Notes: generated by a model not told the origin, from the letters alone. Positions 18,266 to 27,870 are shown, counted from the first letter of the stretch. The stretch: 38,674 nt of DNA from Clostridia bacterium (GCA_003249225.1 QKJQ01000039.1:1-38674), one strand, 5' to 3'. Program-made: numbers and translations.

Positions 18266-19216
18266 ATGAGTAAGTATTGCTTTGGGATTGACATCGGAGG
18301 AACTTCAATAAAGTGCGGTCTTTTCAATATTGAAGGAGAGCTGCTGGAGAAATGGGAGATACCAACCAACAGAGACAATCATGGAGAAGCTGTTCCGCAG
18401 GATGTGGCGGATACCATTCTTGATAAGATCAAAGAAAAAGCTTTGAATAAAGATGAAATTGCTGGTGTTGGTATTGGAATTCCCGGACCGGTTAATAAAG
18501 AAGGCGTTGTTCTGAAATGTGCAAACCTTGGATGGGGAATCCTGGACGTAGCGAAGAAAATGGAAGCACTGATCGGACTCAAAGTTTTTGCGGCAAACGA
18601 TGCCAATGTTGCTGCACTTGGTGAGATGTGGCAGGGTGGAGCAAAGGGGTACAGTGACGTTGTTATGGTCACACTTGGAACCGGTGTTGGCGGCGGTGTA
18701 ATCATTAATGGTAAAATTCATACAGGAAGCAACGGCGGTGCCGGAGAAATCGGGCATATTACTGTGAATACAAACGAAACAGCAATGTGCGGATGCGGAA
18801 ACAAAGGACATTTAGAACAGTATGCCTCTGCGACTGGCGTGGTTCGTCTTGCAAAAAAAATTATGGAAGAAGAAAAAATCGAATCCGTTCTAAACAGTGT
18901 TGAAAATCTCACGGCGAAAGATGTGTTTGATGCGGCAAAAGCAGAAGATAAGCTGGCCCTTGATATTGTTGAGACATTTGGAAGATATCTTGGTATTGGT
19001 TTGTCCCATGTGGCTGCTACTGTAGACCCTGAAGTCTTTGTAATTGGCGGAGGCATGGCCAAAGCAGGCGATATTATTTTACAGGCGGTTGAGAAGAATT
19101 ACAATGAGAATATATTAAACGCATTGAAAGACAAGCCTTTCAGAATGGCAACGCTGGGTAATGATGCCGGAATTTATGGATGCGCAAAATTGGTGCTGAC
19201 ATCACTCGTTTCATAG
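18266..19216 (+). CDS. glcK: ROK-family glucokinase
   Basis: The 316-residue sugar kinase most likely phosphorylates glucose with ATP. An N-terminal phosphate loop (FGIDIGGTSIKCGLF), the catalytic AANDANVAALGE, the sugar-binding GTGVGGGVIINGK and the ROK signature (GAGEIGHITV) are in order. The zinc motif reads CGCGNKGHLEQ, with His where many ROK kinases have the third or fourth Cys, so that ligand would be His or the site is altered. No DNA-binding domain is present, so this is an enzyme and not a ROK repressor. AAGGGG precedes ATG 18266; the in-frame ATG at 18242 is less likely. Its place after hprK links it to glucose sensing. Confidence 0.92.
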   Translation: MSKYCFGIDIGGTSIKCGLFNIEGELLEKWEIPTNRDNHGEAVPQDVADTILDKIKEKALNKDEIAGVGIGIPGPVNKEGVVLKCANLGWGILDVAKKMEALIGLKVFAANDANVAALGEMWQGGAKGYSDVVMVTLGTGVGGGVIINGKIHTGSNGGAGEIGHITVNTNETAMCGCGNKGHLEQYASATGVVRLAKKIMEEEKIESVLNSVENLTAKDVFDAAKAEDKLALDIVETFGRYLGIGLSHVAATVDPEVFVIGGGMAKAGDIILQAVEKNYNENILNALKDKPFRMATLGNDAGIYGCAKLVLTSLVS

Positions 19217-19414
19217 TAATATTAATGAATAGCCATGTTGAAATTTGTGCATTACACACAAACATTTGAAAAACGTTCGTGCATATGTAATAAAATTGCC
19301 AAAGTTTTTTTGAATTTCAAGTAATATGTAGCCATTTTAAATATTTCATGCTAAAGTAATAGATGAATGTTAGAAGACGGAATTAGGATGGATAGAAAAG
19401 AAGGAATTGGTCTC

Positions 19415-20341
19415 ATGTATGAGAAACTGACAGCAATTGTTGGAACTGACCGGGTGAAGTGTGATGAGAGTATGAAAAATCATACGACATTTCGGATAGG
19501 CGGTCCGGCAGATTTTTATATTGAAAGCAGGTCAACAAAGGAATTACAGGACATACTTGCCATATGCAGAACACATGAGGCAGCACATGCAATTCTAGGT
19601 AATGGAAGCAATCTTTTGGTCTCAGATAAAGGGTTTCGCGGAGTTGTGATCAAAATGCAGGAGGAAGAATCAATTCTTCTTCTTGATGATGAAAAGAATA
19701 CCGGGGAGCCGGAATGCCTTGTTTTCAGAATTCCGGCCGGTATGAAACTTGCAAAAGCTGCAATGCAGGTGGCTGAACACGGATGTACCGGTTTTGAGTA
19801 TGCCGCCGGAATACCGGGAACGCTTGGCGGGGCTGTTGTTATGAATGCCGGGGCTTATGACGGAACCATTGAAGATTCTATTGTAGGTGCATTGGTACTG
19901 AACGAAGAAGGCGATGTCGTTTATCTGAATAAAGAAGAACTCGAACTTGGTTATCGGACAAGTATTATACAAAGAAGACCATATATTGTTCTGAGTGCGG
20001 ATTTTGAGTTTAAAAAAGGTAATAAAGATGTCATATTGAATCGTATTTTAGAACTGAATCGATTGCGAAGCGAAAAGCAGCCGCTGGAATATCCAAGCGC
20101 AGGAAGTACGTTCAAAAGACCTGCCGATAATTATGCCGGAAAGCTGATTATGGAATCCGGGCTTCGTGGTTACAGAGTCAATGATGCAGCAGTATCGGAA
20201 AAGCATTGCGGTTTTGTAGTGAATCTTGGTTCAGCAACCGCGAAAGATGTTCTGACGATCTTAGATGATATTGTTCGTATTGTAAAAGAAAAAGCCGGTG
20301 TAACCTTGGAACCGGAGATAAAATTTCTCGGGGAGATGTAA
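19415..20341 (+). CDS. murB: UDP-N-acetylenolpyruvoylglucosamine reductase
   Basis: MurB reduces UDP-GlcNAc-enolpyruvate to UDP-MurNAc with NADPH and FAD, the second committed step of peptidoglycan synthesis. The 308-residue protein has the FAD-binding start (NHTTFRIGGPADFYIE), LGNGSNLLVSDKGFRG, GCTGFEYAAGIPGTLGG and the substrate-binding YPSAGSTFKRP with catalytic Ser. EPEIKFLG ends the protein. ATG 19415 has AAGGA 9 bp upstream; in-frame starts at 19367 and 19388 exist without better sites. It is followed after 2 bp by whiA. The 200-bp region before it is AT-rich, with a small stem-loop near 19244-19262 but no clear promoter. Confidence 0.95.
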   Translation: MYEKLTAIVGTDRVKCDESMKNHTTFRIGGPADFYIESRSTKELQDILAICRTHEAAHAILGNGSNLLVSDKGFRGVVIKMQEEESILLLDDEKNTGEPECLVFRIPAGMKLAKAAMQVAEHGCTGFEYAAGIPGTLGGAVVMNAGAYDGTIEDSIVGALVLNEEGDVVYLNKEELELGYRTSIIQRRPYIVLSADFEFKKGNKDVILNRILELNRLRSEKQPLEYPSAGSTFKRPADNYAGKLIMESGLRGYRVNDAAVSEKHCGFVVNLGSATAKDVLTILDDIVRIVKEKAGVTLEPEIKFLGEM

Positions 20342-20343
20342 AG

Positions 20344-21279
20344 ATGTCGTTTTCAAGAGAAGTCAAAGAAGAGATCAGTAAACATACCAGCAATGCGAGG
20401 CACTGCAGAATAGCAGAACTTGCAGCAATCGTTACACTAAATGGATTGGTCTGCAGAGATGCTGGGGACAGGTATCATCTTGAAATCAGAACGGAAAACG
20501 ATCTGGCATTGCAGATTTGTCTGCAACTGATAAGAAAGCTGATACTTTTTGAACCTGAGACGGAGATAAGAAAATATTCAAGGCTGCGTCAGGGTGTATT
20601 TGTTATCAAGATACCGGAACAGCAAGCGCATGAATTGCTGAAGGTTCTTAAGATGGATCAGGCTTTTTTGGGAGAAAGTGCGTTACCGTCTCCAAAGGCG
20701 ATCGTTCTCAGTGATTCCTGCTGTAAGCGTTCGTTTTTACGAGGTGCATACATCACTGCTGGCTCCATGAGTGATCCGGAAAAGACCTATCATTATGAAA
20801 TCGTCGCACCGGATGCTGAAAAAGCACAGCAGATACAGGAGACGATGCAGGCATTTGACATTGATGCGAAAGTGGTAACAAGGAAGAACAATTATGTTGT
20901 TTATGTAAAAGAAGGTTCTCAGATTGTAGATATGCTTAGTATAATGGAAGCGCATATTGCACTGATGAATCTCGAAAATGTTAGAATCGTTAAAGAAATG
21001 CGAAACTCCATTAATCGTCAGGTTAACTGCGAAGCAGCAAACATTAGCAAAACAGTAATGGCTGCGGCAAAGCAGATTGATGATATTAAATATATAAGGG
21101 ACAGCATAGGATTTTCAGAACTTAACGTTGGACTTGCTGAAATAGCACAACTTAGACTTGATTATCCGGAAGCGTCCTTAAAGGAGCTGGGAATGATGCT
21201 TTCATCACCAATCGGTAAATCAGGTGTAAATCACCGGTTAGCAAAGCTGAGTGAGATGGCAGAGGGGTTAAGATCGTAA
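20344..21279 (+). CDS. whiA: WhiA-family DNA-binding protein (DUF199)
   Basis: WhiA combines a degenerate LAGLIDADG homing-endonuclease fold with a C-terminal helix-turn-helix. It affects sporulation in actinomycetes and cell division or chromosome segregation in Bacillus, and is conserved in nearly all Gram-positives. The 311-residue protein begins MSFSREVKEEIS, contains CCKRSFLRGAYITAGSM at the middle and ends with the DNA-binding segment KELGMMLSSPIGKSGVNHRL. It overlaps neither neighbour but is only 2 bp from murB and 14 bp from the HPr-like gene, so the three form one operon. The rapZ and yvcK genes that often lie just before whiA are not here. Confidence 0.95.
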   Translation: MSFSREVKEEISKHTSNARHCRIAELAAIVTLNGLVCRDAGDRYHLEIRTENDLALQICLQLIRKLILFEPETEIRKYSRLRQGVFVIKIPEQQAHELLKVLKMDQAFLGESALPSPKAIVLSDSCCKRSFLRGAYITAGSMSDPEKTYHYEIVAPDAEKAQQIQETMQAFDIDAKVVTRKNNYVVYVKEGSQIVDMLSIMEAHIALMNLENVRIVKEMRNSINRQVNCEAANISKTVMAAAKQIDDIKYIRDSIGFSELNVGLAEIAQLRLDYPEASLKELGMMLSSPIGKSGVNHRLAKLSEMAEGLRS

Positions 21280-21293
21280 AAGGAGGATTCAGG

Positions 21294-21548
21294 ATGTTAT
21301 CAAAGAAGATGAAAATTAAGATTCCGACCGGCTTGGAAGCCAGACCGGTGGCATTGCTCGTTCAGGTAGCCAGCCAGTTCGAAAGCAGTGTGTATGTTGC
21401 CTGTGGCGACAAAAAAGTGAATGCAAAAAGTATTATGGGCATGATGAGTCTGGGACTTGCAGCAGGAGAAGAAGTTGATGTTATCATTGACGGGAGCGAT
21501 GAAAACACAGCAATGGAACATATTGAAAAATACCTTTGCGGTAATTAA
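21294..21548 (+). CDS. HPr-like protein with Glu15 and Ser46 (Crh-like)
   Basis: The 84-residue protein has the HPr fold length and motifs, but the phosphocarrier signature reads TGLEARPVALLV: the residue at position 15, always His in PTS-active HPr, is Glu. The regulatory site is kept exactly in place, with Ser46 in NAKSIMGMMSLGL. Bacillus Crh has the same design, with Gln15 and Ser46, and the same genomic place after whiA. It cannot accept phosphate from enzyme I through His15, but should still be a substrate of HprK, encoded 3 kb upstream. I infer a regulator, not a sugar carrier. AAAGGAGGATT precedes the start, and a strong terminator ends the operon. Confidence 0.93.
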   Translation: MLSKKMKIKIPTGLEARPVALLVQVASQFESSVYVACGDKKVNAKSIMGMMSLGLAAGEEVDVIIDGSDENTAMEHIEKYLCGN

Positions 21549-21555
21549 ACGTATG

Positions 21556-21585
21556 AAAAATCAACCCAACAGGGTTGATTTTTTT
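21556..21585 (+). terminator. Rho-independent terminator after the HPr-like gene
   Basis: CAACCC (21562-21567) pairs with GGGTTG (21572-21577) around AACA, extended by A-T pairs, followed by a run of seven T. It ends the murB-whiA-HPr-like operon. Confidence 0.9.
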
Positions 21586-21592
21586 ATTTTAT

Positions 21593-21621
21593 TTTTCATC
21601 TGTTCATTTCTGTGCTATACT
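21593..21621 (+). promoter_or_regulatory. Promoter for the polysaccharide deacetylase gene
   Basis: TTTTCA (21593-21598) and TATACT (21616-21621) are 17 bp apart, 23 bp before the coding start. The -35 overlaps the T-run region of the preceding terminator. Confidence 0.55.
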
Positions 21622-21644
21622 GATTTGTAAAGGACGAGACAGCC

Positions 21645-23246
21645 ATGGATAATAAAAAAACAAAACGAAAAAAAATGTATATAATTGCCGGAATCGAAGT
21701 TATCGTCATTATAGTACTGCTTGTTATTGTTTTTCCTGAGATTCAGAAAGCAGAAAAAGTGAATGGACGTAACAATGAAGTAACGGATATCGTTGGGGAT
21801 ACTCCCCTTTTGACACAGGCACCGGTGTTGGAACAGGGAGATACGAATGTACCTGAAATAACAGAAAATATAACGCCAACACAGGCACAGTCTGAGGCCG
21901 GAACAGATAATACTGCTTCTGAGACAGACACAGAATCGGTTGCAGATAACGCAGTGAACGAGCAGGAATCGCAGGCTGAACTTGAAGCACAGGAATTACA
22001 GAAAGTATTAGATGAAAAGCTTGACTGTTCAGATCGTTTGGCAGCCATGTATGAATATGAAGAAGCAATTGCCTATCTGCAGGCTTATGAGGGTTATGAA
22101 AAGATTACAGATTTTACAGAAGCGATAGAGCGTTACCAAAGTGAGGAAGCACAGTGTGTTGTATGGGCAGATGATACGAAGATCACACATATATTTTTTC
22201 ATTCCCTGATCGTTGATACATCCCTTGCCTTTGGCCCGGAAAGCGGTACGGCCACGGGATATAACCTATACATGACAACGACCGGTGAATTCGAAAAGAT
22301 TCTTGAGACTTTGTATGAAAAAGGCTATGTTCTGGTCAGCATGCATGACATTGCTTCTGTTGTTACCAAGGAAGATGGAACACAGGAACTTGATAAGAAT
22401 GAGATACTGCTTCCGGAAGGTAAGATTCCGTTGGTAATCTCTCAGGATGATGTGTGTTATTATGATTATATGGATGGGGAAGGGTTTGCTAATAAAATCG
22501 TACTTGATTCAAATGGCAAGCCGACCTGTGAATACATAGAAACAGACGGAACGGTCGTAACCGGTGAGTATGATCTTGTACCGATCCTGGATCGTTTCGT
22601 GGAGGAACATCCGGACTTTTCCTATAAGGGTGCAAAAGCCTTGCTTTGCATCACCGGGTATGAAGGCGCTCTTGGTTATGAAACGCAGCCGGACAGATAC
22701 AATACATCCGACAAATTAAACGGCATGACGGATACTGAAAAAGCAGACATGCTTGCTTCTGAACAGGAGGTCTGCAGGAAAGTGGCGAATGCACTGCGGG
22801 CAGATGGATATGATTTTGCCAGCCATAGCTATGGACACAGGAATATGCAGACCTGCACCTACGAAAAGCTGGTCTATGACACGGACCGCTGGATCAAAGA
22901 GGTTGGTTCATTGCTTGGCGGCACCGATATTTATGTATATCCGTTCGGTGCTGACATTGGTGACTGGCATGCTTACAGCGGCGAAAAATATGAATATTTG
23001 AAGAAGATGGGCTTCTGGTATTTCTGTAATGTTGATTCATCGACACCATACTGGGTTGTAATAACTGATAACTACATGAGAATGGGACGAATCAACTGTG
23101 ACGGAGAGATGATGCAGCTTCGTCCAAGTGCTCTTGCATTTTTATTTGATGCACTCGATGTTCTTGATGTGACCAGACCGGCATTGATCAAAGATGCGGA
23201 TGGAAATTATGAAAATGCTGATTATCCCTGGACGGAAGTAAACTAG
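21645..23246 (+). CDS. Membrane-anchored polysaccharide deacetylase-like protein (NodB fold)
   Basis: The 533-residue protein starts with a basic tip and one hydrophobic segment (MYIIAGIEVIVIIVLLVIV), an uncleaved anchor or signal peptide. About 90 residues of Thr/Glu/Gln-rich linker follow, then a short helical part. The rest is NodB-like: ISQDDVCYYDYMDG corresponds to motif 1, DFASHSYGHRNM to the metal-binding HxxxH motif 2, and DIYVYPFGADIGDW to motif 3. Enzymes of this fold remove N-acetyl groups from peptidoglycan or other surface glycans outside the membrane. Motif 1 departs from the usual TFDDG, so activity or substrate may differ. It has its own promoter and AAAGGA upstream of the start. 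Confidence 0.82.
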   Translation: MDNKKTKRKKMYIIAGIEVIVIIVLLVIVFPEIQKAEKVNGRNNEVTDIVGDTPLLTQAPVLEQGDTNVPEITENITPTQAQSEAGTDNTASETDTESVADNAVNEQESQAELEAQELQKVLDEKLDCSDRLAAMYEYEEAIAYLQAYEGYEKITDFTEAIERYQSEEAQCVVWADDTKITHIFFHSLIVDTSLAFGPESGTATGYNLYMTTTGEFEKILETLYEKGYVLVSMHDIASVVTKEDGTQELDKNEILLPEGKIPLVISQDDVCYYDYMDGEGFANKIVLDSNGKPTCEYIETDGTVVTGEYDLVPILDRFVEEHPDFSYKGAKALLCITGYEGALGYETQPDRYNTSDKLNGMTDTEKADMLASEQEVCRKVANALRADGYDFASHSYGHRNMQTCTYEKLVYDTDRWIKEVGSLLGGTDIYVYPFGADIGDWHAYSGEKYEYLKKMGFWYFCNVDSSTPYWVVITDNYMRMGRINCDGEMMQLRPSALAFLFDALDVLDVTRPALIKDADGNYENADYPWTEVN

Positions 23247-23323
23247 TCAGCGACAGGAGCGGCATACACTGACAGAATATAATTAATTTAAATGCGCAGA
23301 GGAAGAACTGGAATGGGGGATAT

Positions 23324-26300
23324 ATGAATTTTACACATTTACATGTGCATACGGAATACAGTCTGCTGGATGGTTCCGGTAAAATCAAAGAAATGGTCAT
23401 GCAGGCGAAAGCACTTGGGATGGACAGTCTTGCAATTACAGATCATGGTGTAATGTATGGTGTGATTGATTTTTATCGTGCCTGTAAAGCAGAAGGAATC
23501 AATCCGGTCATCGGCTGTGAGGTATATGTTGCACCCGGTTCAAGATTCGATAAGGAAAATGGTCAGTCAGATGACCGGTACCGCCATCTTGTGCTGCTTG
23601 CTGAGAATAATACAGGTTATTCAAACCTTATGAAGATCGTATCCATCGGTTATATAGATGGATTTTACTATAAGCCCCGTGTGGATTATGAGATACTTGA
23701 AAAATACAGCGAGGGAATTATCGCATTGTCTGCCTGTCTGGCGGGAGAAGTAGCGGTGAACCTGCGTCGTGGTTTTTATGAAGAAGCCAAAGAATCAGCC
23801 CTGCATTTCCAGGATATCTTTGGGAAGGGAAATTTCTTTTTGGAACTGCAGGATCATGGAATTGCAGAACAGCAGGCGGTAAATCAAGGACTGCTCCGTC
23901 TTTCCAAAGAGACTGGAATTCCTTTGGTCGCAACGAATGACGTACATTATACATATTCCACAGATGCAGCTGCTCATGACATTCTTCTATGTATCCAGAC
24001 ACAGAAAAAAGTGAACGATGATGACCGTATGCGGTACGAAGGCGGTCAGTATTATCTGAAATCTCCACAGGAGATGAAAGCACTTTTTCCATATGCACAG
24101 GAAGCGCTGGAGCAGACTCATGCGATTGCACAAAGATGTCAGGTGGAAATTGTTTTCGGTGAGTACAAGCTGCCAAAGTTCGACGTGCCGCAAGGCTATA
24201 CGGCGCTTGAATATCTCAAAAAGCTCTGCAGAGAAGGTCTTGAAAGAAGATATCCGAACCCATCCGAAGAATTGAAAGAACGTCTGGAATATGAGATTGA
24301 AACCATTCAGAATATGGGCTTTGTTGATTATTTTCTAATTGTTGCAGACTTTATACATTATGCGAAGATAAATGGGATAGCGGTTGGTCCCGGACGAGGA
24401 AGTGCAGCAGGAAGTATTGTTTCTTATTGTCTTGAAATCACGAATATAGATCCGATCCGCTACCAGCTCCTGTTTGAACGTTTTCTAAATCCGGAGCGTG
24501 TATCTATGCCGGATATCGATATTGACTTTTGTTTTGAACGAAGGCAGGAAGTTATCGATTATGTTGTAGAAAAGTATGGAAAAGAGCGCGTGGTACAGAT
24601 TGTTACTTTTGGTACGATGGCAGCCAGACTGGCGATCCGTGATGTCGGAAGAGCGCTGGATATGTCATATGCAAGAGTTGACCAGATTGCAAAAATGATT
24701 CCGAATGAACTTGGAATCAACATAGAAAAAGCTTTGACCATGAATCCGGACCTTTCTTCTGCATATGCAGAAGACGAAGAAGTCAAATACCTGATTGATA
24801 TGTCAAAACGTCTGGAAGGACTGCCAAGGCATACTTCCATGCATGCAGCCGGTGTAGTAATCAGTGATGCTCCGGCAATTGAATATGTACCTCTTTCAAG
24901 ATCGTCCGAAGATGCAATAACGACGCAGTTCACGATGACAACACTTGAAGAATTGGGACTTTTAAAGATGGACTTTCTGGGTCTGCGGACACTTACAGTA
25001 ATACAGAATGCTGTACGTCTGATCAATGAGTCCAATCCTGCTGCAAATCTTGACGTTGATGCCATCGACATGGATGATCCGTCGGTATTCGAGCTTATCG
25101 CATCCGGTAAAACCGATGGGGTGTTCCAGCTGGAAAGCACCGGCATGAAGAACTTCATGAAGGAACTTAAGCCTCAGAGCCTCGAGGATATCATTGCCGG
25201 CATCTCCTTATACCGTCCGGGTCCTATGGACTTTATACCAAAGTACATCAAGGGGAAGAACGAAGCCGCGACCATCCAGTATGAATGTAAAGAACTGGTC
25301 TCCATCCTTCAGCCAACCTATGGATGCATTGTATATCAGGAACAGGTTATGCAGATCGTACGTGAACTGGCAGGATACAGCTACGGAAGAAGTGATCTTC
25401 TTCGTCGTGCGATGTCCAAGAAAAAAGCTTCTGTTATGGAAAAGGAACGTAAGAGCTTTGTTTATGGAAACCCGGAAGAAGGGGTCGAAGGCTGTGTAGC
25501 CAAAGGTATTTCAGAATCTGTGGCAAATCACATTTATGATGAAATGACAGATTTCGCCAAGTACGCTTTTAATAAGTCCCACGCAGCAGCGTATGCAGTA
25601 TTGTCGTATCAGACTGCTTATCTGAAGCACTATTATCCGGTTGAATTTATGGCTGCGCTTATGACTTCTGTGATCGACAATGCAGGAAAGACGGCAGAAT
25701 ATATCTATACCAGCAGACAGATGGGAATTACGATTCTGCCACCGAATATCAACGACGGACAGTCGGTCTTTACCGTTATAGATGGAAAGATCCGGTATGC
25801 TTTGTCGGCAATCAAAGGGATTGGCAAACCGGTAATCGCAGCACTTGTTCAGGAACGTGAAGCTGCGGGACTTTATAACGGTCTGAAAGATTTTGCCTCC
25901 AGGCTTTCCGGTAAAGAAGTGAACAAAAGAACACTTGAAAGCCTGATCAAAGCCGGGGCGTTTACAGGTATGCCGGGAACAAGAAAACAATTAATGAGTA
26001 TATACACCAAGGTACTGGATGATATAGCCACAGAAAGAAAACAATCGATTAGCGGACAGATGTCACTTTTTGATTTTGCAGCACCGGAGGAAGCCAAGGA
26101 ACTAGAAGTAACTTTCCCAAACATCGGTGAGTACACGAATGAAGAACTGCTGGCATTTGAAAAGGAAGTACTCGGTATCTATGTCAGCGGGCATCCGCTC
26201 GAGCCGTATCAGGAACTGATGCAGAAAAATGTTACAGCCAATACGCTTGATTTCGTTATTGACGAAGAAAGCGGAGAAGCTGGTGTTACGGATGGAGGGT

Positions 26301-26821
26301 ACGCTACCATTGGAGGAATTATGGTAGATAAGATCACAAAAACAACACGCAGCAATACCCTTATGGCATTTATAACCATCGAAGATCTGTACGGACAGGT
26401 CGAGGTCATTGTTTTTCCAAAAGATTATGAACGGTACCGCGCAGTGCTTATACCGGAAAATAAACTGCTGATCCGTGGGAAAATCACAGTGGAAGAAGAA
26501 AAAGGTGCCAAATTGATCTGCCAGGAAGTCATACCTTTTGATGAAATCCCAAGAACACTTTATATCAAGTTCAAAGACATAGAAGAATTTCGCCAAAAGG
26601 AAGAGGAATTGTCCCAGATGATACGGGATTTTGACGGAAATGATACGGTCATGATATATTGTGAGAAAGAAAGAGCCGTGAAAGAAATGCCAAAAAGTTG
26701 GAACATTAAGATAGAAAATGCTTTGATGGAGAGGCTCTATGATAAATTTTCTCATGATAATGTTAAAATTGTTGAAAAAAAGCTTGAAAAAACTCCAATA
26801 AAACGGTATGTTAGTAATTAA
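23324..26821 (+). CDS. dnaE: DNA polymerase III subunit alpha, DnaE type
   Basis: This 1165-residue polymerase has the DnaE order. A PHP domain (HLHVHTEYSLLDGSGKIK) comes first, then the C-family polymerase core with catalytic PDIDIDF near residue 400 and the HTSMHAAGVVIS region. A helix-hairpin-helix segment follows, then an OB-fold (TIEDLYGQVEVIVFPKDY) near residue 1010. There is no inserted exonuclease of the PolC kind. In low-GC Firmicutes PolC usually does most synthesis and DnaE extends primers, so that role is expected but not shown here. GGGGGA precedes the start, and a lone TATAAT at 23278-23283 may be part of its promoter. It lies just before pfkA, a gene order common in Clostridia. 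Confidence 0.97.
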   Translation: MNFTHLHVHTEYSLLDGSGKIKEMVMQAKALGMDSLAITDHGVMYGVIDFYRACKAEGINPVIGCEVYVAPGSRFDKENGQSDDRYRHLVLLAENNTGYSNLMKIVSIGYIDGFYYKPRVDYEILEKYSEGIIALSACLAGEVAVNLRRGFYEEAKESALHFQDIFGKGNFFLELQDHGIAEQQAVNQGLLRLSKETGIPLVATNDVHYTYSTDAAAHDILLCIQTQKKVNDDDRMRYEGGQYYLKSPQEMKALFPYAQEALEQTHAIAQRCQVEIVFGEYKLPKFDVPQGYTALEYLKKLCREGLERRYPNPSEELKERLEYEIETIQNMGFVDYFLIVADFIHYAKINGIAVGPGRGSAAGSIVSYCLEITNIDPIRYQLLFERFLNPERVSMPDIDIDFCFERRQEVIDYVVEKYGKERVVQIVTFGTMAARLAIRDVGRALDMSYARVDQIAKMIPNELGINIEKALTMNPDLSSAYAEDEEVKYLIDMSKRLEGLPRHTSMHAAGVVISDAPAIEYVPLSRSSEDAITTQFTMTTLEELGLLKMDFLGLRTLTVIQNAVRLINESNPAANLDVDAIDMDDPSVFELIASGKTDGVFQLESTGMKNFMKELKPQSLEDIIAGISLYRPGPMDFIPKYIKGKNEAATIQYECKELVSILQPTYGCIVYQEQVMQIVRELAGYSYGRSDLLRRAMSKKKASVMEKERKSFVYGNPEEGVEGCVAKGISESVANHIYDEMTDFAKYAFNKSHAAAYAVLSYQTAYLKHYYPVEFMAALMTSVIDNAGKTAEYIYTSRQMGITILPPNINDGQSVFTVIDGKIRYALSAIKGIGKPVIAALVQEREAAGLYNGLKDFASRLSGKEVNKRTLESLIKAGAFTGMPGTRKQLMSIYTKVLDDIATERKQSISGQMSLFDFAAPEEAKELEVTFPNIGEYTNEELLAFEKEVLGIYVSGHPLEPYQELMQKNVTANTLDFVIDEESGEAGVTDGGYATIGGIMVDKITKTTRSNTLMAFITIEDLYGQVEVIVFPKDYERYRAVLIPENKLLIRGKITVEEEKGAKLICQEVIPFDEIPRTLYIKFKDIEEFRQKEEELSQMIRDFDGNDTVMIYCEKERAVKEMPKSWNIKIENALMERLYDKFSHDNVKIVEKKLEKTPIKRYVSN

Positions 26822-26880
26822 TTTGTTTGCAATTTAACAAGGTTGTAAACATGAATTCAAAAAGAAAGGTTTTTAATACT

Positions 26881-27870
26881 ATGAGCGAAAACGTTATAAA
26901 AGAAATTAAAACAATCGGCGTTCTTACAAGCGGTGGTGATGCACCTGGAATGAACGCTGCAGTACGTGGGGTTGTACGTACAGCACTGGCAAACGGCATG
27001 CGTGTAAAAGGAATCAGAAAAGGATACACAGGACTTTTGGAAGAAGATATCTTTGATATGAACGGAAGATCTGTGGCAGACACAATACAGCGAGGAGGAA
27101 CTACCCTCTTTACAGCAAGATGCCCTGAGTTTATGACAAAAGAAGGACAGGACAAAGGAGCTGAGAACTGTAGAAAACATGGAATTGACGGACTTGTCGT
27201 TATTGGTGGTGATGGATCCTTTAAGGGAGCCAGAGATCTGGCAGCACGTGGAATCAATACGGTTGGTGTACCGGGTACGATTGATCTTGATATTGCCTGT
27301 ACGGATTACACCATAGGATTTGATACAGCAGTAAATACAGCAATGGAAGCAATCGACAAAGTTCGTGATACTTCAACTTCTCATGAACGCTGCAGTATCA
27401 TCGAAGTTATGGGGCGTACCGCAGGACATATTGCATTATGGTGTGGAATTGCTACCGGTGCTGAAGATGTTCTTACCGTTGAGAGACATGACTACAATGA
27501 GCAGGCACTGATTCAGAATATCATTGCAAAACGTAAGATGGGTAAAACACATCATATTATTATTAATGCAGAAGGTGTTGGTGATTCATATGGAATGGCC
27601 AGCCGTATTGAAGCTGCAACCGGAATTTCAACAAGAGCAACCATCATCGGTCACATTCAGCGAGGCGGCAGTCCTACCTGTAAGGACAGAGTATATGCTT
27701 CTGCAATGGGAAGCAAGGCATCTGAAATCTTAAAAGAAGGAAAAACAAACCGTGTTATCGCTTACAAGAACGGAGCTTTTATAGACATTGACATAGAAGA
27801 GGCATTGGCAATGAAGAAAGATCTTGACCAGTTCCTGTACGAAATGCAGAGAAAGCTTTCCCTGATGTAA
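26881..27870 (+). CDS. pfkA: ATP-dependent 6-phosphofructokinase
   Basis: PfkA phosphorylates fructose-6-phosphate to fructose-1,6-bisphosphate, the committed step of glycolysis. The 329-residue protein has TSGGDAPGMNAAVRG at the N-terminus, GGDGSFKGA near residue 110 and PGTIDLDI with the catalytic Asp, then EVMGRTAGHIALW and HIQRGGSPT. The Gly in GGDGS marks an ATP user; pyrophosphate enzymes have Asp there. Bacterial enzymes more often read TIDNDI where this one has TIDLDI. I take ATG 26881, with AAAGG 11 bp upstream; in-frame starts at 26851 and 26827 would add a short basic tail. With dnaE 59 bp away, it may be co-transcribed. Confidence 0.95.
   Translation: MSENVIKEIKTIGVLTSGGDAPGMNAAVRGVVRTALANGMRVKGIRKGYTGLLEEDIFDMNGRSVADTIQRGGTTLFTARCPEFMTKEGQDKGAENCRKHGIDGLVVIGGDGSFKGARDLAARGINTVGVPGTIDLDIACTDYTIGFDTAVNTAMEAIDKVRDTSTSHERCSIIEVMGRTAGHIALWCGIATGAEDVLTVERHDYNEQALIQNIIAKRKMGKTHHIIINAEGVGDSYGMASRIEAATGISTRATIIGHIQRGGSPTCKDRVYASAMGSKASEILKEGKTNRVIAYKNGAFIDIDIEEALAMKKDLDQFLYEMQRKLSLM

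Noticed and set aside
26102..26755. Long (217-codon) minus-strand open frame opposite the end of dnaE
   Set aside because: It lies fully inside the conserved OB-fold part of dnaE, with no family motif or start site of its own.
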